DNA from: Egbenema bharatensis
GTDB taxonomy: Bacteria > Cyanobacteriota > Cyanobacteriia > Elainellales > Elainellaceae
NCBI RefSeq assembly: GCF_048077055.1
Contig: NZ_CP182236.1
Span: 620,001 to 684,000 of the forward strand
Length of the DNA stretch: 64,000 nt
Direction: 5' to 3'
The translations under genes were made by a program, and so were the position numbers. The notes below the pieces were generated by a model. It worked only from the letters and a program-made list of their open reading frames with translations, did no database searches and was not told the origin of the DNA. Below, piece after piece: positions 29,942-38,532 of this stretch; the stretch's first letter is position 1; each line of letters starts with the position of its first letter.

Positions 29942-31651
29942 ATGCTAAGTGCTTTGATTTGGATTCCCGTGGTTGGAGCCATTGTCATCGCTCTATTGCC
30001 TGACTCGCTGCTCGATCGAACTCGTCAAATTGCCCTGGTCATTGCCAGTGTAGTAGGCATCTGGACGATCGGACTCGCCAGTCAATTTGATGTGAGCCTA
30101 CCGGGACTGCAATTCCAGGAATCCTTGCCCTGGATTGAAAGCTTGGGGTTGACCTATCAACTGGGGGTAGATGGTTTATCCATACCGCTGGTGATCATCA
30201 ACAGCCTGCTAATCTGGATTGCGATCTATGCCAGTGACCCATACATCAACCGACCTCGACTGTACTACAGCCTGGTGCTGATTCTGGGGGGAGCGGTCGC
30301 GGGGGCCTTTGTGGCTCAAAACCTGCTGCTGTTCTTTCTGTTCTACGAGGTGGAGCTGATTCCCCTCTATTTGATTATTGCCATTTGGGGCGGATCCCGT
30401 CGGGGCTACGCAGCCACCAAGTTTTTGATTTATACAGCCGCGTCTGGAGTGCTGATTTTAGCGTCCTTCTTCGGTTTAGCCATCATCAGCGAAACCAATA
30501 GCTTTGACTACGATGTGGTGCAATCTCAGGTTTTGCCCGTCACCAGTCAAATGATTCTGCTGATCACGCTTTTAATTGGATTTGGCATCAAAATTCCCGT
30601 GGTGCCCTTCCACACCTGGTTACCCGATGCCCACGTTGAAGCTCCCACCCCCGCTTCAGTGCTGCTGGCTGGCGTACTGCTGAAATTGGGAACCTATGGG
30701 CTGCTGCGGTTTGGCTTAGGTCTGTTTCCAGAAGCATGGACTGAAATTGCCCCCTGGCTAGCGTGGATTGCGGTAGTCAGCGTCCTCTACGGCTCCTTCG
30801 CAGCGATCGCCCAAACTGATATGAAGAAGATTGTGGCCTATAGCTCTGTGGGTCATATGGGCTACATCATCCTGGCGGCGGCAGTGGCAACCCCCTTAAG
30901 CCTGACGGGAACCGTTGCCCAGATGATCAGTCATGGCCTGATTTCAGCCCTGCTGTTCCTGCTGGTGGGTGTCGTTTACTCCAAGACTGGAACCCGTGAT
31001 GTCAACGTTCTCCGGGGGTTACTCAATCCAGAGCGCGGCTTACCCCTGATTGGCAGCCTCATGGTGGTTGGAGCCATGGCCAGTGCTGGAATCCCTGGAA
31101 TGGTGGGCTTTGTCGCAGAATTTATTGTCTATCGCGGTAGCTTACCCGTTTTTCCAATCCAAACGCTGCTGTGCATGGTGGGGACAGGACTGACCGCCGT
31201 TTACTTTTTGATTCTGATTAACCGCGTCTTCTTTGGTCGTCTGCCCGAATCCCTGGCTAACTTACCTCGCATTGGCTGGAGCGATCGCCTGCCGTCCATT
31301 GTGGTCACGGTTCTGGTCATTGCCTTAGGAATTCAGCCCACCTGGATGCTGCGTTGGAGTAATGTCACCATTGAGGCGATGGGCATGGAAGAGGTAAATC
31401 GGCTGGTGCAGTTTGAAGCGGTTCGGCTACCGGAAACCATTACAGCCCAGGAATTTACCGACCAATCTCCAGAGTCCATTGCCCCCCGGAATTCAGGGTC
31501 GGATTCAGACTCCAGTCCCGCAGCGGATTTGCCATCTGGGGCAGAACTGCATGCAAACTCGATCGCCCTCACTTCATTCGTTAAGCCGATGCGAGAAGCA
31601 ATGATCAGTCCAGCCATAGATTCAACGATCGGGCAACTGATTGATCATTAA
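29942..31651 (+). CDS. ndhD4: NDH-1 subunit NdhD of the CO2-uptake complex (NdhD4/D3 type)
   Basis: A 569-residue proton-translocating subunit homologous to NuoM. It has LLFFLFYEVELIPLYLIIAIWGG, with the conserved Glu in helix 5, then GIKIPVVPFHTWLPDAHVEAPTPASVLLAGVLLKLGTYG, and MKKIVAYSSVGHMGYI. The last ~70 residues form a soluble low-complexity tail (PRNSGSDSDSSPAADLPSG). It lies 115 bp after ndhF in the same operon. F/D numbering follows the ndhF argument. Confidence 0.88.
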   Translation: MLSALIWIPVVGAIVIALLPDSLLDRTRQIALVIASVVGIWTIGLASQFDVSLPGLQFQESLPWIESLGLTYQLGVDGLSIPLVIINSLLIWIAIYASDPYINRPRLYYSLVLILGGAVAGAFVAQNLLLFFLFYEVELIPLYLIIAIWGGSRRGYAATKFLIYTAASGVLILASFFGLAIISETNSFDYDVVQSQVLPVTSQMILLITLLIGFGIKIPVVPFHTWLPDAHVEAPTPASVLLAGVLLKLGTYGLLRFGLGLFPEAWTEIAPWLAWIAVVSVLYGSFAAIAQTDMKKIVAYSSVGHMGYIILAAAVATPLSLTGTVAQMISHGLISALLFLLVGVVYSKTGTRDVNVLRGLLNPERGLPLIGSLMVVGAMASAGIPGMVGFVAEFIVYRGSLPVFPIQTLLCMVGTGLTAVYFLILINRVFFGRLPESLANLPRIGWSDRLPSIVVTVLVIALGIQPTWMLRWSNVTIEAMGMEEVNRLVQFEAVRLPETITAQEFTDQSPESIAPRNSGSDSDSSPAADLPSGAELHANSIALTSFVKPMREAMISPAIDSTIGQLIDH

Positions 31652-31846
31652 GTTCTTCCATCCAGAGTTCTCCCATCCAACCTTCAACAAACCGTAGAGG
31701 ACTTGACTCATCCAATCTAGCCAGGAAAACTAAGAATAATCGGTCAGCATTTCTGTTTTGCTTCAGCATTTTGCGTTGAGGTTTCACTCCTGATCAAGCC
31801 TGGCTTTGTTAACTTCAACCCTGCTCACCTTCTGCCCTCTGTTCCC

Positions 31847-32986
31847 ATGACCCAAACCCCAGTAGCCGTGACTCAACCCTCCTCTCCCCATCATTCCTCC
31901 CATATCATTGACCGCTTAGAGTCTGGTGGAGCTTTGCTGCCAGATACACCAGAGAATCTGATTGAAGTGGTGGGAATTCTCAAGAGCTACGGTGTGGTTT
32001 TAGATGCCTACCAGCGCAATCTCCAGTACATTGCCGAGCATCAGTTTTTGGTACTGTTTCCGTTTTTCAAGTACTTCAACGGCAAAGTGACCTGGCAAAA
32101 GCTGCTCAAACACTGGTGGCACGATCGCATCAATTATGAATACGCTGAATACTGCATGCGGGGAATGCTGTGGCACGGGGCAGCAGCCGTCGATCAATAC
32201 CTCGATAGTGAGGAATTTCGGCAGCGGGCAATGGCGGCAATTCAAGCTAGGGGAAAGGGCCATCTTCTGGCGCAGGCAGTCGGCAGCCTATTCCCCGAAT
32301 TTGCCCTGGAACAGGTGCGCATGTTGGTCTACTACAGCATCCTGGGGCAGTTTTGGGATGTCATGAGCCAGATTTTTTTAACCCTCTCCGATCGCTACGA
32401 TCGGGGTGAGCTGCAATCCATTCCAGCCGTCGTGTCCCATATTCAGAATGGATTAGTCGAAGCAGCCACAAAGCCAATGGTCTATGCCGTGACGCTGAAG
32501 GGCAACACCTACGAACTTGTGCCCGAAGCCGCAGGACTGACTTTCCTGATGGATGCAGCAGTGCCCTACGTGGAAGCCGTGTTCTTCCGCTTGTTTCCCT
32601 TCTTCGGCACCGTGTCCTACAATGCTCAAGCTCACCAAGTTCCAGTCGATCAGGCAGAGTTTGGCTACGGGGCCCTTTTTGCCGATGCGTTGCCGATCGG
32701 AGGAGCGGGGATTCCGCCAACATTACTCATGCAGGACATGACGCACTACATTCCAGACTATCTGCATCAGGTCTACCTGAAGGGATTGCGGGGCGAAGAT
32801 GATTTGCGGGTAAAAGTTGGGCTCAGCTTCCAGAAGTCCATGTTCTGCGTCACAACCGCCGCCATCCTGGGTTTGATGCCAAATCCCCGCACCACAGACG
32901 ATCCGGCCCAACGCGAAGAAAACCGTCGCTATCTGGAGGGCTGGATGGATCGATTGGTTCACACTCAATTACTTAATGTGCAGTAG
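31847..32986 (+). CDS. cupB: CO2 hydration protein CupB/ChpX-like
   Basis: CupA/CupB proteins bind the NdhD/NdhF end of NDH-1 and carry out vectorial hydration of CO2 to bicarbonate. The 379-residue product shows the family body: NLQYIAEHQFLVLFPFFKYFNG, HWWHDRINYEYAEYCMRGMLWHG, and PALLMQDM-type TLLMQDMTHYIPDYLH. The length fits CupB better than the longer CupA, and there is no cupS, so CupB is preferred. The conserved His and Cys residues in these blocks are candidate zinc ligands. Its last 14 bp overlap the 3' end of the convergent Nmad3-like gene. Confidence 0.85.
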   Translation: MTQTPVAVTQPSSPHHSSHIIDRLESGGALLPDTPENLIEVVGILKSYGVVLDAYQRNLQYIAEHQFLVLFPFFKYFNGKVTWQKLLKHWWHDRINYEYAEYCMRGMLWHGAAAVDQYLDSEEFRQRAMAAIQARGKGHLLAQAVGSLFPEFALEQVRMLVYYSILGQFWDVMSQIFLTLSDRYDRGELQSIPAVVSHIQNGLVEAATKPMVYAVTLKGNTYELVPEAAGLTFLMDAAVPYVEAVFFRLFPFFGTVSYNAQAHQVPVDQAEFGYGALFADALPIGGAGIPPTLLMQDMTHYIPDYLHQVYLKGLRGEDDLRVKVGLSFQKSMFCVTTAAILGLMPNPRTTDDPAQREENRRYLEGWMDRLVHTQLLNVQ

Positions 32987-33881
32987 ATTCTAACGGAGCT
33001 ACCAGCATCAGCAAGTCGCGCAACCAGTCGATCGCCTCTGGATAATCCTCACAGTCCAGGACAAACTCCTGCCCACGGCCAACCGTCCGCAACAGGGTAT
33101 GGCCATCCTGGAGGCTCCATCGCTTCGGATTCTCGTGATAACTCAAGGTCGATCGCCGGTTTTGGGGATAAAACCACTCCGGTAACTGCCAGTAGCTTCG
33201 GGTGTACCCCGGAGCGGTCAGTACCAATTCGGGGCGGAAGGGCTGAAATAAACCTGCTCCAGGTCGTTGCATCGGTTCAGCTCCAGGAAAAAGAAGATCC
33301 AACTTCAAAGAAGAAGTAGATACATAAACTGAATCACGCGGGTGACGCTGGCAACCCTGGCAATGGGGATGGCCCAACATCCAGTCGGGGAAAGAGTCCA
33401 GCCCATCAACAGCATACCGTTCCTCGATTTGCAGCCAACCAAACAGCACATGGCGATCGGGACTGTTGGGCACATAGCGATAGGTTCCCCCGACTCGTTC
33501 CACTTCCTTGAACCAGCCATAGAACAGGAAAACATCCCCTTTACCGACTTTCTGATTCTGGAGATGGCTTTCGGCTGCACCCGTTTGACCAAACAAAGGT
33601 TTCCAACCCGGCATTCGAGCCACACTGTTGATATCAAGATCTGGATCCAGATGCACCAGGGAATGACCATCGATCGGCTGTCCGTTCCATCGCCCCTTCA
33701 GATCTTGCACCACTTTTGCCAGTGGTTCTGAACCCAATCGCACATCGCCATAGCGACAGGTATGCCCCTTGGACAGGGTTTCTGGGATAGGAAGAGAGCG
33801 CATCGTGCCGTCTGGAAAAATGGGACTGGGAACTCCCCCCGTTGCAGCATCGAATCCCTTACGGCTGAGGATAATTTTCAT
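32973..33881 (-). CDS. Nmad3-like protein (nucleotide-modification-associated domain 3)
   Basis: This 302-residue protein opens MKIILSRKGFDAATGGVPSP and continues IFPDGTMRSLPIP. It contains HLDPDLD, GQTGAAESHLQNQKVGKGDVFLFYGWFK, HVLFGWLQIEE and YHENPKRW. From memory this matches the Nmad3 family, proposed by Aravind and colleagues to act with DNA base-modification systems. Function has not been shown to my knowledge. No methyltransferase, glycosyltransferase or nuclease partner lies next to it: petH is upstream on the same strand behind a terminator, and cupB converges. The reading frame is secure, the family assignment moderately so. Confidence 0.7.
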   Translation of the reverse strand: MKIILSRKGFDAATGGVPSPIFPDGTMRSLPIPETLSKGHTCRYGDVRLGSEPLAKVVQDLKGRWNGQPIDGHSLVHLDPDLDINSVARMPGWKPLFGQTGAAESHLQNQKVGKGDVFLFYGWFKEVERVGGTYRYVPNSPDRHVLFGWLQIEERYAVDGLDSFPDWMLGHPHCQGCQRHPRDSVYVSTSSLKLDLLFPGAEPMQRPGAGLFQPFRPELVLTAPGYTRSYWQLPEWFYPQNRRSTLSYHENPKRWSLQDGHTLLRTVGRGQEFVLDCEDYPEAIDWLRDLLMLVAPLESTAH

Positions 33882-33941
33882 TTAAATGGTTTGGCACGAA
33901 TTGAGCCATCACTTCCTTCCTATATTTCCCCGATCGCACAA

Positions 33942-33971
33942 CAAAAAGCCAGAAGCGTTTTCCCTCCTGGC
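33942..33971 (-). terminator. Rho-independent terminator of petH
   Basis: On the minus strand GCCAGGA (33971-33965) pairs with TTCTGGC (33954-33948), with one G-U pair and a ten-base loop, followed by TTTTTG. It lies ~30 bp after the petH stop and before the Nmad3-like start, so the latter probably has its own promoter. Confidence 0.7.
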
Positions 33972-33999
33972 CTTCTACTGAAGATTGAATTGGCGAAGC

Positions 34000-35223
34000 C
34001 TAGTAAGTTTCAACGTGCCAACGTTCTTTAATCGATCGCTGGTATTCCTTCCAGGTCACACCTTCCTTCTCGGCGGCCGCAGACATTGCTGCATCGATGC
34101 CATCTTCCATGCCCTTCAGACCGCAAATGTACACATGGGTCTTTTCATCTTTGACCAGTTGCCAGATCTCGTCAGCATGTTCTGCCACACGATGCTGGAT
34201 ATACATTCTGCCACCTTCAGAGTTTTGTTGCTCACGGCTGATAGCATAGGTCATCCGGAAATTGTCAGGATACTTGCCTTGCAGTTCCTCTAATTCTTCT
34301 TTGTAAAGGATGTTTGCGGTTTTGGGAATCCCGAAGATCAACCAGGCAAGGCCCTTGAACTGATACTCTGGGTTCGCTGCCCGCTCATTGTCCTTGAACA
34401 TCCGCCAGAGGTAGGCCCGGAACGGAGCAATTCCCGTTCCCGTTGCCATCATGATGATGTTGGCCTCTTCATCGGGGGGAAGCAGCATTTCTTTACCGAC
34501 CGGCCCAGTGATTTTAACCGGATCACCGGGGTTCAAATCCTTGAGGAACGTGGAACAAACTCCGTAGACCGTTTCTCCCGTTTCAGGATGCTTGTACTCT
34601 AACTGACGGACACAAAGCGATACCGTCTTATCATCCACATCATCCCCATGACGAGTAGAAGCGATCGAGTAAAGCCGAAGCTTGTGGGGTTTACCCCTGT
34701 CATCGGTTCCTTCCGGAATGATGCCAATACTTTGCCCCTCAACATAGTGCAGATCACCTTCAGAGAGGTCAAACTTGATATGGCGTACCGTGCCAATCCC
34801 GCCTTCAGCAACTAGCTCCTCATTGGAGATACATTTGCCGATGAAAGGATTATTCGGGCGATAGATGTTAACGGGAACATCTTTCTTAGAGGATTTTTCC
34901 TTTGCTTGAGTCATGGGCTTGGTTTCTTCTGCTGACTGCACTTGCGGAGATTCAGTGCCAGAGGAAGAAGCCGCTTTGCCATTTGCCGCACCTTCGGCAT
35001 CAACCGGACGAATACTAACAATGCGTCCACCCATCCGAGTGATCCGCTGCATTTCCTGATTCATGCGGGCGTAAGGAACCGTGATGAACACGCTGCCACT
35101 CCGCCGAATCGGGTAGTCCATTTTGTCAGTTTCCGGGTTCTGTCGTAGCCCCTCTACTTCATAGATGAACAGACGGCTACCATAACTATTGGGAGTCCCA
35201 CCCGCTGCGCTTGGATTGTACAT
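34000..35223 (-). CDS. petH: Ferredoxin-NADP+ reductase with CpcD-type linker domain
   Basis: FNR transfers electrons from ferredoxin to NADP+ at the end of photosynthetic electron transport. From the chosen ATG at 35223 (MYNPSAAGGTPNSYGSRLFIYEVEGL) the first ~75 residues are a CpcD-like domain that docks FNR on phycobilisomes. A Ser/Ala/Lys-rich hinge follows. The FAD domain (RLYSIASTRHGDD, SLCVRQLEY, GVCSTFL) and NADP domain (MMATGTGIAPFRAYLWRMF, YICGLKGMEDGID) come next, ending WHVETY. The frame is open 59 codons further upstream but that part does not resemble FNR. An internal ATG at 34914 (MTQAKEKSSKKDVPV) could start the short FNR isoform. AGGAG lies 14 bases before 35223, an unusually long spacing. 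Confidence 0.95.
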   Translation of the reverse strand: MYNPSAAGGTPNSYGSRLFIYEVEGLRQNPETDKMDYPIRRSGSVFITVPYARMNQEMQRITRMGGRIVSIRPVDAEGAANGKAASSSGTESPQVQSAEETKPMTQAKEKSSKKDVPVNIYRPNNPFIGKCISNEELVAEGGIGTVRHIKFDLSEGDLHYVEGQSIGIIPEGTDDRGKPHKLRLYSIASTRHGDDVDDKTVSLCVRQLEYKHPETGETVYGVCSTFLKDLNPGDPVKITGPVGKEMLLPPDEEANIIMMATGTGIAPFRAYLWRMFKDNERAANPEYQFKGLAWLIFGIPKTANILYKEELEELQGKYPDNFRMTYAISREQQNSEGGRMYIQHRVAEHADEIWQLVKDEKTHVYICGLKGMEDGIDAAMSAAAEKEGVTWKEYQRSIKERWHVETY

Positions 35224-36041
35224 TGCTATGAACTTTTCTCCTAAGCCAATCTGAATTCGCACGCCGTTAAGATACGTGCTGTTGCCACCACAAGCCAACT
35301 CACTACGGATATAATCCGAAACGTTAGACCTGACCTGTACTAGCGTAGCATTGCAAAGCGACCCTCTGACACAAACAGGACTAGGGATTGAGGAATTCAA
35401 CCCCTGGTTTGCTTCTACAATAACGGAGTCAATGGAGAGTAGACTGTCAGCTTTAGAACTATTTCAGAATAATTTCAGACTTTCCCAACCAGGTATTCCG
35501 TAAGATCCAGATTACCCTTAGCATATTAAAGTGGGCAGTTGAGCTTGATCCCAAACAGACGGGGCGATCGTCTACCAGAGATTTGTTCTGACACTGTAGG
35601 TGCAGCAAGGTTCTGAAAAGATGAGATCAATTCCCCGGAATGCGAGGATTTAGCTTGTGAGAGTGCAGCGGGTTTTGGTAAAATCCATACTACCAGGTAG
35701 TACTAAATACTTAGCAGACCTTCTTGGCTTGAGTTAATTGGCTCAGCATCAAATTTTATTCGATGGGAAGGTAATCCGCTCAACTCAGCAGCAGGCAACT
35801 GTTGGTCTGTAGTTCGGACTCTCTGCTGCCGATGAACCATCTGTGAAAGACTAGTACCTTTGTCCAGGGCATTGTTCCTGATTTTGAGGTTTCTGCTTTC
35901 GAGCAGGACATTGTCTTTAGTAGAGCGTTAGTCTCTGGTAGAGCATTGGCCTCCAGCAATGACAAAGGTTTTAGATCCGCGGATTGATATTTACGTAGTT
36001 TACATACCGATAACCTGTTTCATTTGTACTAGGGGAAACCT
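35224..36041. promoter_or_regulatory. Divergent control region between petH and prk
   Basis: This ~820-bp region holds no supported gene but must contain both promoters and a long petH leader. A perfect 6-bp-arm inverted repeat, ACTACC-A-GGTAGT, lies at 35689-35701. Related fragments GGTAGTACTAAATAC and AGTCTCTGGTAGAGC lie nearby. An AGGGGAAACC ribosome-binding site at 36031-36040 serves prk. The inverted repeat is a candidate operator; the binding factor is unknown. Confidence 0.5.
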
Positions 36042-37052
36042 ATGACCAGTAAGCCAGACCGTGTGGTTCTAATCGGTGTCGCCGGGGATTCCGGGTGCGG
36101 CAAATCAACCTTTCTGCGCCGTTTAGCAGACTTATTTGGCGAAGAATTGATGACGGTCATCTGCCTGGATGATTACCACAGTCTGGATCGCAAGCAGCGC
36201 AAGGAGCAAGGCGTAACGGCTTTAAACCCGAAAGCAAACAACTTTGATCTGATGTATGAGCAGGTCAAAGCCCTGAAAGAGGGTCAGGAAATCATGAAGC
36301 CGATTTACAACCATGAAACCGGCATGATTGATCCGCCTGAGTTAATCAAACCCAGCCCGATCGTGGTCATTGAAGGATTGCACCCGATGTATGACGAACG
36401 GGTACGATCGCTCCTTGACTTTAGCGTCTATCTGGACATTGACGATGAGGTCAAGATTGCCTGGAAGATCCAGCGAGATATGGCAGAACGGGGCCACACC
36501 TATGAGGACGTGTTAGCCGCGATCAATTCCCGCCGCCCTGACTTCCAAGCCTACATTGACCCACAAAAGCAGTATGCAGATGCGGTCATCGCAGTATTGC
36601 CGACTCAGTTGATCCCAGACGACAAGGAGCGGAAAGTCCTCCGGGTACAGCTGATTCAGAAAGATGGCGTGGAAGGATTTGAGCCAGCGTTCCTGTTTGA
36701 CGAAGGTTCAACGATCGACTGGATTCCTTGCGGACGGAAGCTGACCTGCTCCTATCCGGGCATCAAGATGCACTACGGACCAGACACCTACTATGGTCAC
36801 AGTGCTTCGATTCTGGAAGTCGATGGTCAGTTCGATCGCCTGGAAGAAGTCATCTACATCGAGAACCATCTCAGTAAAACCTCTACCAAGTTCTACGGTG
36901 AGCTGACGGAATTGCTGCTTCAGCACAAGGAATATCCCGGTTCTAACAATGGAACGGGCTTGTTCCAGGTGTTGATTGGCTTGAAGATGCGGGCTACCTA
37001 TGAGCGGTTGATGGGGGTTCAGTCCCAGATGGCCAAGGCGAGTGCCAATTAA
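36042..37052 (+). CDS. prk: Phosphoribulokinase
   Basis: Prk phosphorylates ribulose 5-phosphate to RuBP, the Rubisco substrate, in the cytoplasm. The 336-residue product has the P-loop GDSGCGKS (residues 15-22). The redox-regulatory cysteines Cys19 and Cys41 sit at their usual positions, and the C-terminal pair is Cys230/Cys236 (IPCGRKLTCSYPG). The VVIEGLHPMYDERV block is present. The cysteines imply thioredoxin/CP12-GAPDH control. It diverges from petH, grouping NADPH supply and RuBP regeneration. Complete and normal. Confidence 0.98.
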   Translation: MTSKPDRVVLIGVAGDSGCGKSTFLRRLADLFGEELMTVICLDDYHSLDRKQRKEQGVTALNPKANNFDLMYEQVKALKEGQEIMKPIYNHETGMIDPPELIKPSPIVVIEGLHPMYDERVRSLLDFSVYLDIDDEVKIAWKIQRDMAERGHTYEDVLAAINSRRPDFQAYIDPQKQYADAVIAVLPTQLIPDDKERKVLRVQLIQKDGVEGFEPAFLFDEGSTIDWIPCGRKLTCSYPGIKMHYGPDTYYGHSASILEVDGQFDRLEEVIYIENHLSKTSTKFYGELTELLLQHKEYPGSNNGTGLFQVLIGLKMRATYERLMGVQSQMAKASAN

Positions 37053-37163
37053 CGATCGTCAATGGTTCTGGGTAGGGGTGAAGCCTTTGCGTAAAAATGG
37101 TTGCCTTGAGCAATACATTTCACCGCAAACGCTTCGCCCTTACTTTTTTATGAGCAGCCGATC

Positions 37164-38030
37164 ATGAGTCAACGCGGTTTATTTGTCGGATTGACGACCC
37201 TGGATTGGCTATACCTGGCAGATGCTCCACCCGATCGCAATCAGAAAATCGTGGCCCTGGATTATGCCATGGCGGCAGGTGGGCCAGCGACGAATGCGGC
37301 AGTTACGTTTGGCCATTTAGGCAATACTGCAATTCTCCTAACGTCATTGGGGCAACATCCCATCAGCCCCCTGATTCAATCTGACCTGCAAACCTGGGGA
37401 GTGGACTGGATCGATCTGACTCCCGATCGCCTTGAGCCGTTACCAACCTCTTCAATTATCGTGACGCAGGCGACTGGAGAGCGATCGGTGATCTCGATTA
37501 ATGCGGTAAAATCCCAGGCTCCAGCCCACATCATTCCAGCGGATATCCTACAGGGCGTTGAGATTGTCTTAATTGACGGGCATCAGATGATTGTGTCAGA
37601 GGAGATTGCCAGTCGGGCCCAGGCAATGAAGATTCCGATCGTGGTTGATGGAGGCAGTTGGAAGCCCGGATTTGAGCGAGTTTTACCCTACGCAGATTAT
37701 GTGATTGGCTCTGCCAACTTTCATCCACCGGGTTGTCAAACCCTGGAGGACACTTTCTCTTACCTGCAAGGGTTAGAGATTCCTCATATTGCCATCACTC
37801 AAGGCGATCGACCGATCCAATTTGTGAGTCGGGGACAGACTGGAGAAATTCCAGTTCCCAAGATTCAGGCGATCGACACCCTGGGAGCCGGGGATGTGTT
37901 TCATGGGGCCTTCTGCCATTTCATTGGGCGATCGAATTTTGCAACGGCCCTGGCGGAGTCAGCGATCGTAGCTGCTCGTTCCTGTCGATCGTTTGGGACT
38001 CGGGCCTGGATGAAATCGGAGTCTGGATAA
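37164..38030 (+). CDS. PfkB-family carbohydrate kinase
   Basis: A 288-residue ribokinase-like sugar or nucleoside kinase. It has the N-terminal GG-containing block (YAMAAGGPATNAAVTFGHLG) and the C-terminal PfkB signature DTLGAGDVFHGAF, in which the second Asp is the catalytic base. It begins 112 bp after prk on the same strand and may be co-transcribed with it. The substrate cannot be told: fructose, ribose, adenosine or another sugar is possible. Its start MSQRGLFVGLTTLDWLYL is typical of cyanobacterial members. Confidence 0.88.
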   Translation: MSQRGLFVGLTTLDWLYLADAPPDRNQKIVALDYAMAAGGPATNAAVTFGHLGNTAILLTSLGQHPISPLIQSDLQTWGVDWIDLTPDRLEPLPTSSIIVTQATGERSVISINAVKSQAPAHIIPADILQGVEIVLIDGHQMIVSEEIASRAQAMKIPIVVDGGSWKPGFERVLPYADYVIGSANFHPPGCQTLEDTFSYLQGLEIPHIAITQGDRPIQFVSRGQTGEIPVPKIQAIDTLGAGDVFHGAFCHFIGRSNFATALAESAIVAARSCRSFGTRAWMKSESG

Positions 38031-38041
38031 CCAGGAAAATT

Positions 38042-38104
38042 ATCTTGCAACATTTCGATGACATGGCAGAGGCTTGGGAAACTGCTTTTGGAGGGCAACG
38101 ATGA
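38042..38104 (+). pseudogene. Possible C-terminal remnant of a DUF4160-type gene
   Basis: The frame ending at 38104 reads ILQHFDDMAEAWETAFGGQR, resembling the C-terminus I expect of DUF4160 proteins, which commonly precede DUF2442. Its stop overlaps the DUF2442 start as ATGA, the coupling typical of intact pairs. No upstream part remains: the preceding sequence is the PfkB gene. The identification is weak because only ~20 residues are left. Confidence 0.3.
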
Positions 38105-38280
38105 GTAAACAACACGAAGTAGAAAGCTTAAGTTTTGAAGGGAATTGGATGACCTTAATTGTCGATGGACAGGTTTATCGGCTGCCTCTGATGCAAGTCT
38201 CTGAGCGTTTAGCTAATGCGACCGAAGCCGATCGCATTTGTGCCATTGCAGTGGAGCCATCCACGAGTTCACCCCGTTGA
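38101..38280 (+). CDS. Truncated DUF2442-like protein
   Basis: From the ATG at 38101 (MSKQHEVESLSFEGNWMTLI) the sequence follows DUF2442 (VDGQVYRLPLMQVSERLANATEADR). It then leaves the pattern at about 38234 and ends with ICAIAVEPSTSSPR, which is the reverse complement of a parD-like gene. Family members run on for another ~25 residues (a W-containing block is missing), so this one is probably truncated by a rearrangement. DUF2442 is often paired with DUF4160 in toxin-antitoxin-like loci. Confidence 0.6.
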   Translation: MSKQHEVESLSFEGNWMTLIVDGQVYRLPLMQVSERLANATEADRICAIAVEPSTSSPR

Positions 38281-38462
38281 GCTGCTTCCCATCCAGTTTG
38301 GGCTTCCTGCTGGAGTTCTTGCAGTCATCCCTGGTAAATGTCTTCCTGCTGTTCGAGGAGTTTCGCACCCGCGATCAGAACTTCGATCCCAGTCTGATAT
38401 TTGCCGCTGGACAGTTGACGCTGCACGAGTGCTTCAAGTTCGGGTGGTAAAACAATTTGCAT
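38228..38462 (-). pseudogene. Broken ParD-like antitoxin gene
   Basis: On the minus strand, ATG at 38462 opens MQIVLPPELEALVQRQLSSG, then KYQTGIEVLIAGAKLLEQQEDIYQG, a ribbon-helix-helix ParD-type antitoxin. A TGA at 38327-38325 interrupts it, where an arginine codon (CGA) would fit. The frame then continues LQELQQEAQTGWEAAQRGEL with VDGSTAMAQMRSA, normal ParD sequence, until homology is lost at about 38228 inside the DUF2442 gene. No ParE toxin follows. It has a nonsense mutation and a 3' truncation. Confidence 0.65.
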
Positions 38463-38532
38463 GGAGAATCAGGACAGGAATGCTGCTCTTATTGTAGGTG
38501 ATTGGATTTAGCATGACTCTGAAGGATTGCAA

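Noticed and set aside
27979..32986. Assignment of the NDH-1 module to NdhF3-NdhD3-CupA
   Set aside because: No cupS follows, and the hydration protein (379 aa) is shorter than CupA usually is. The alternative cannot be excluded without a tree.
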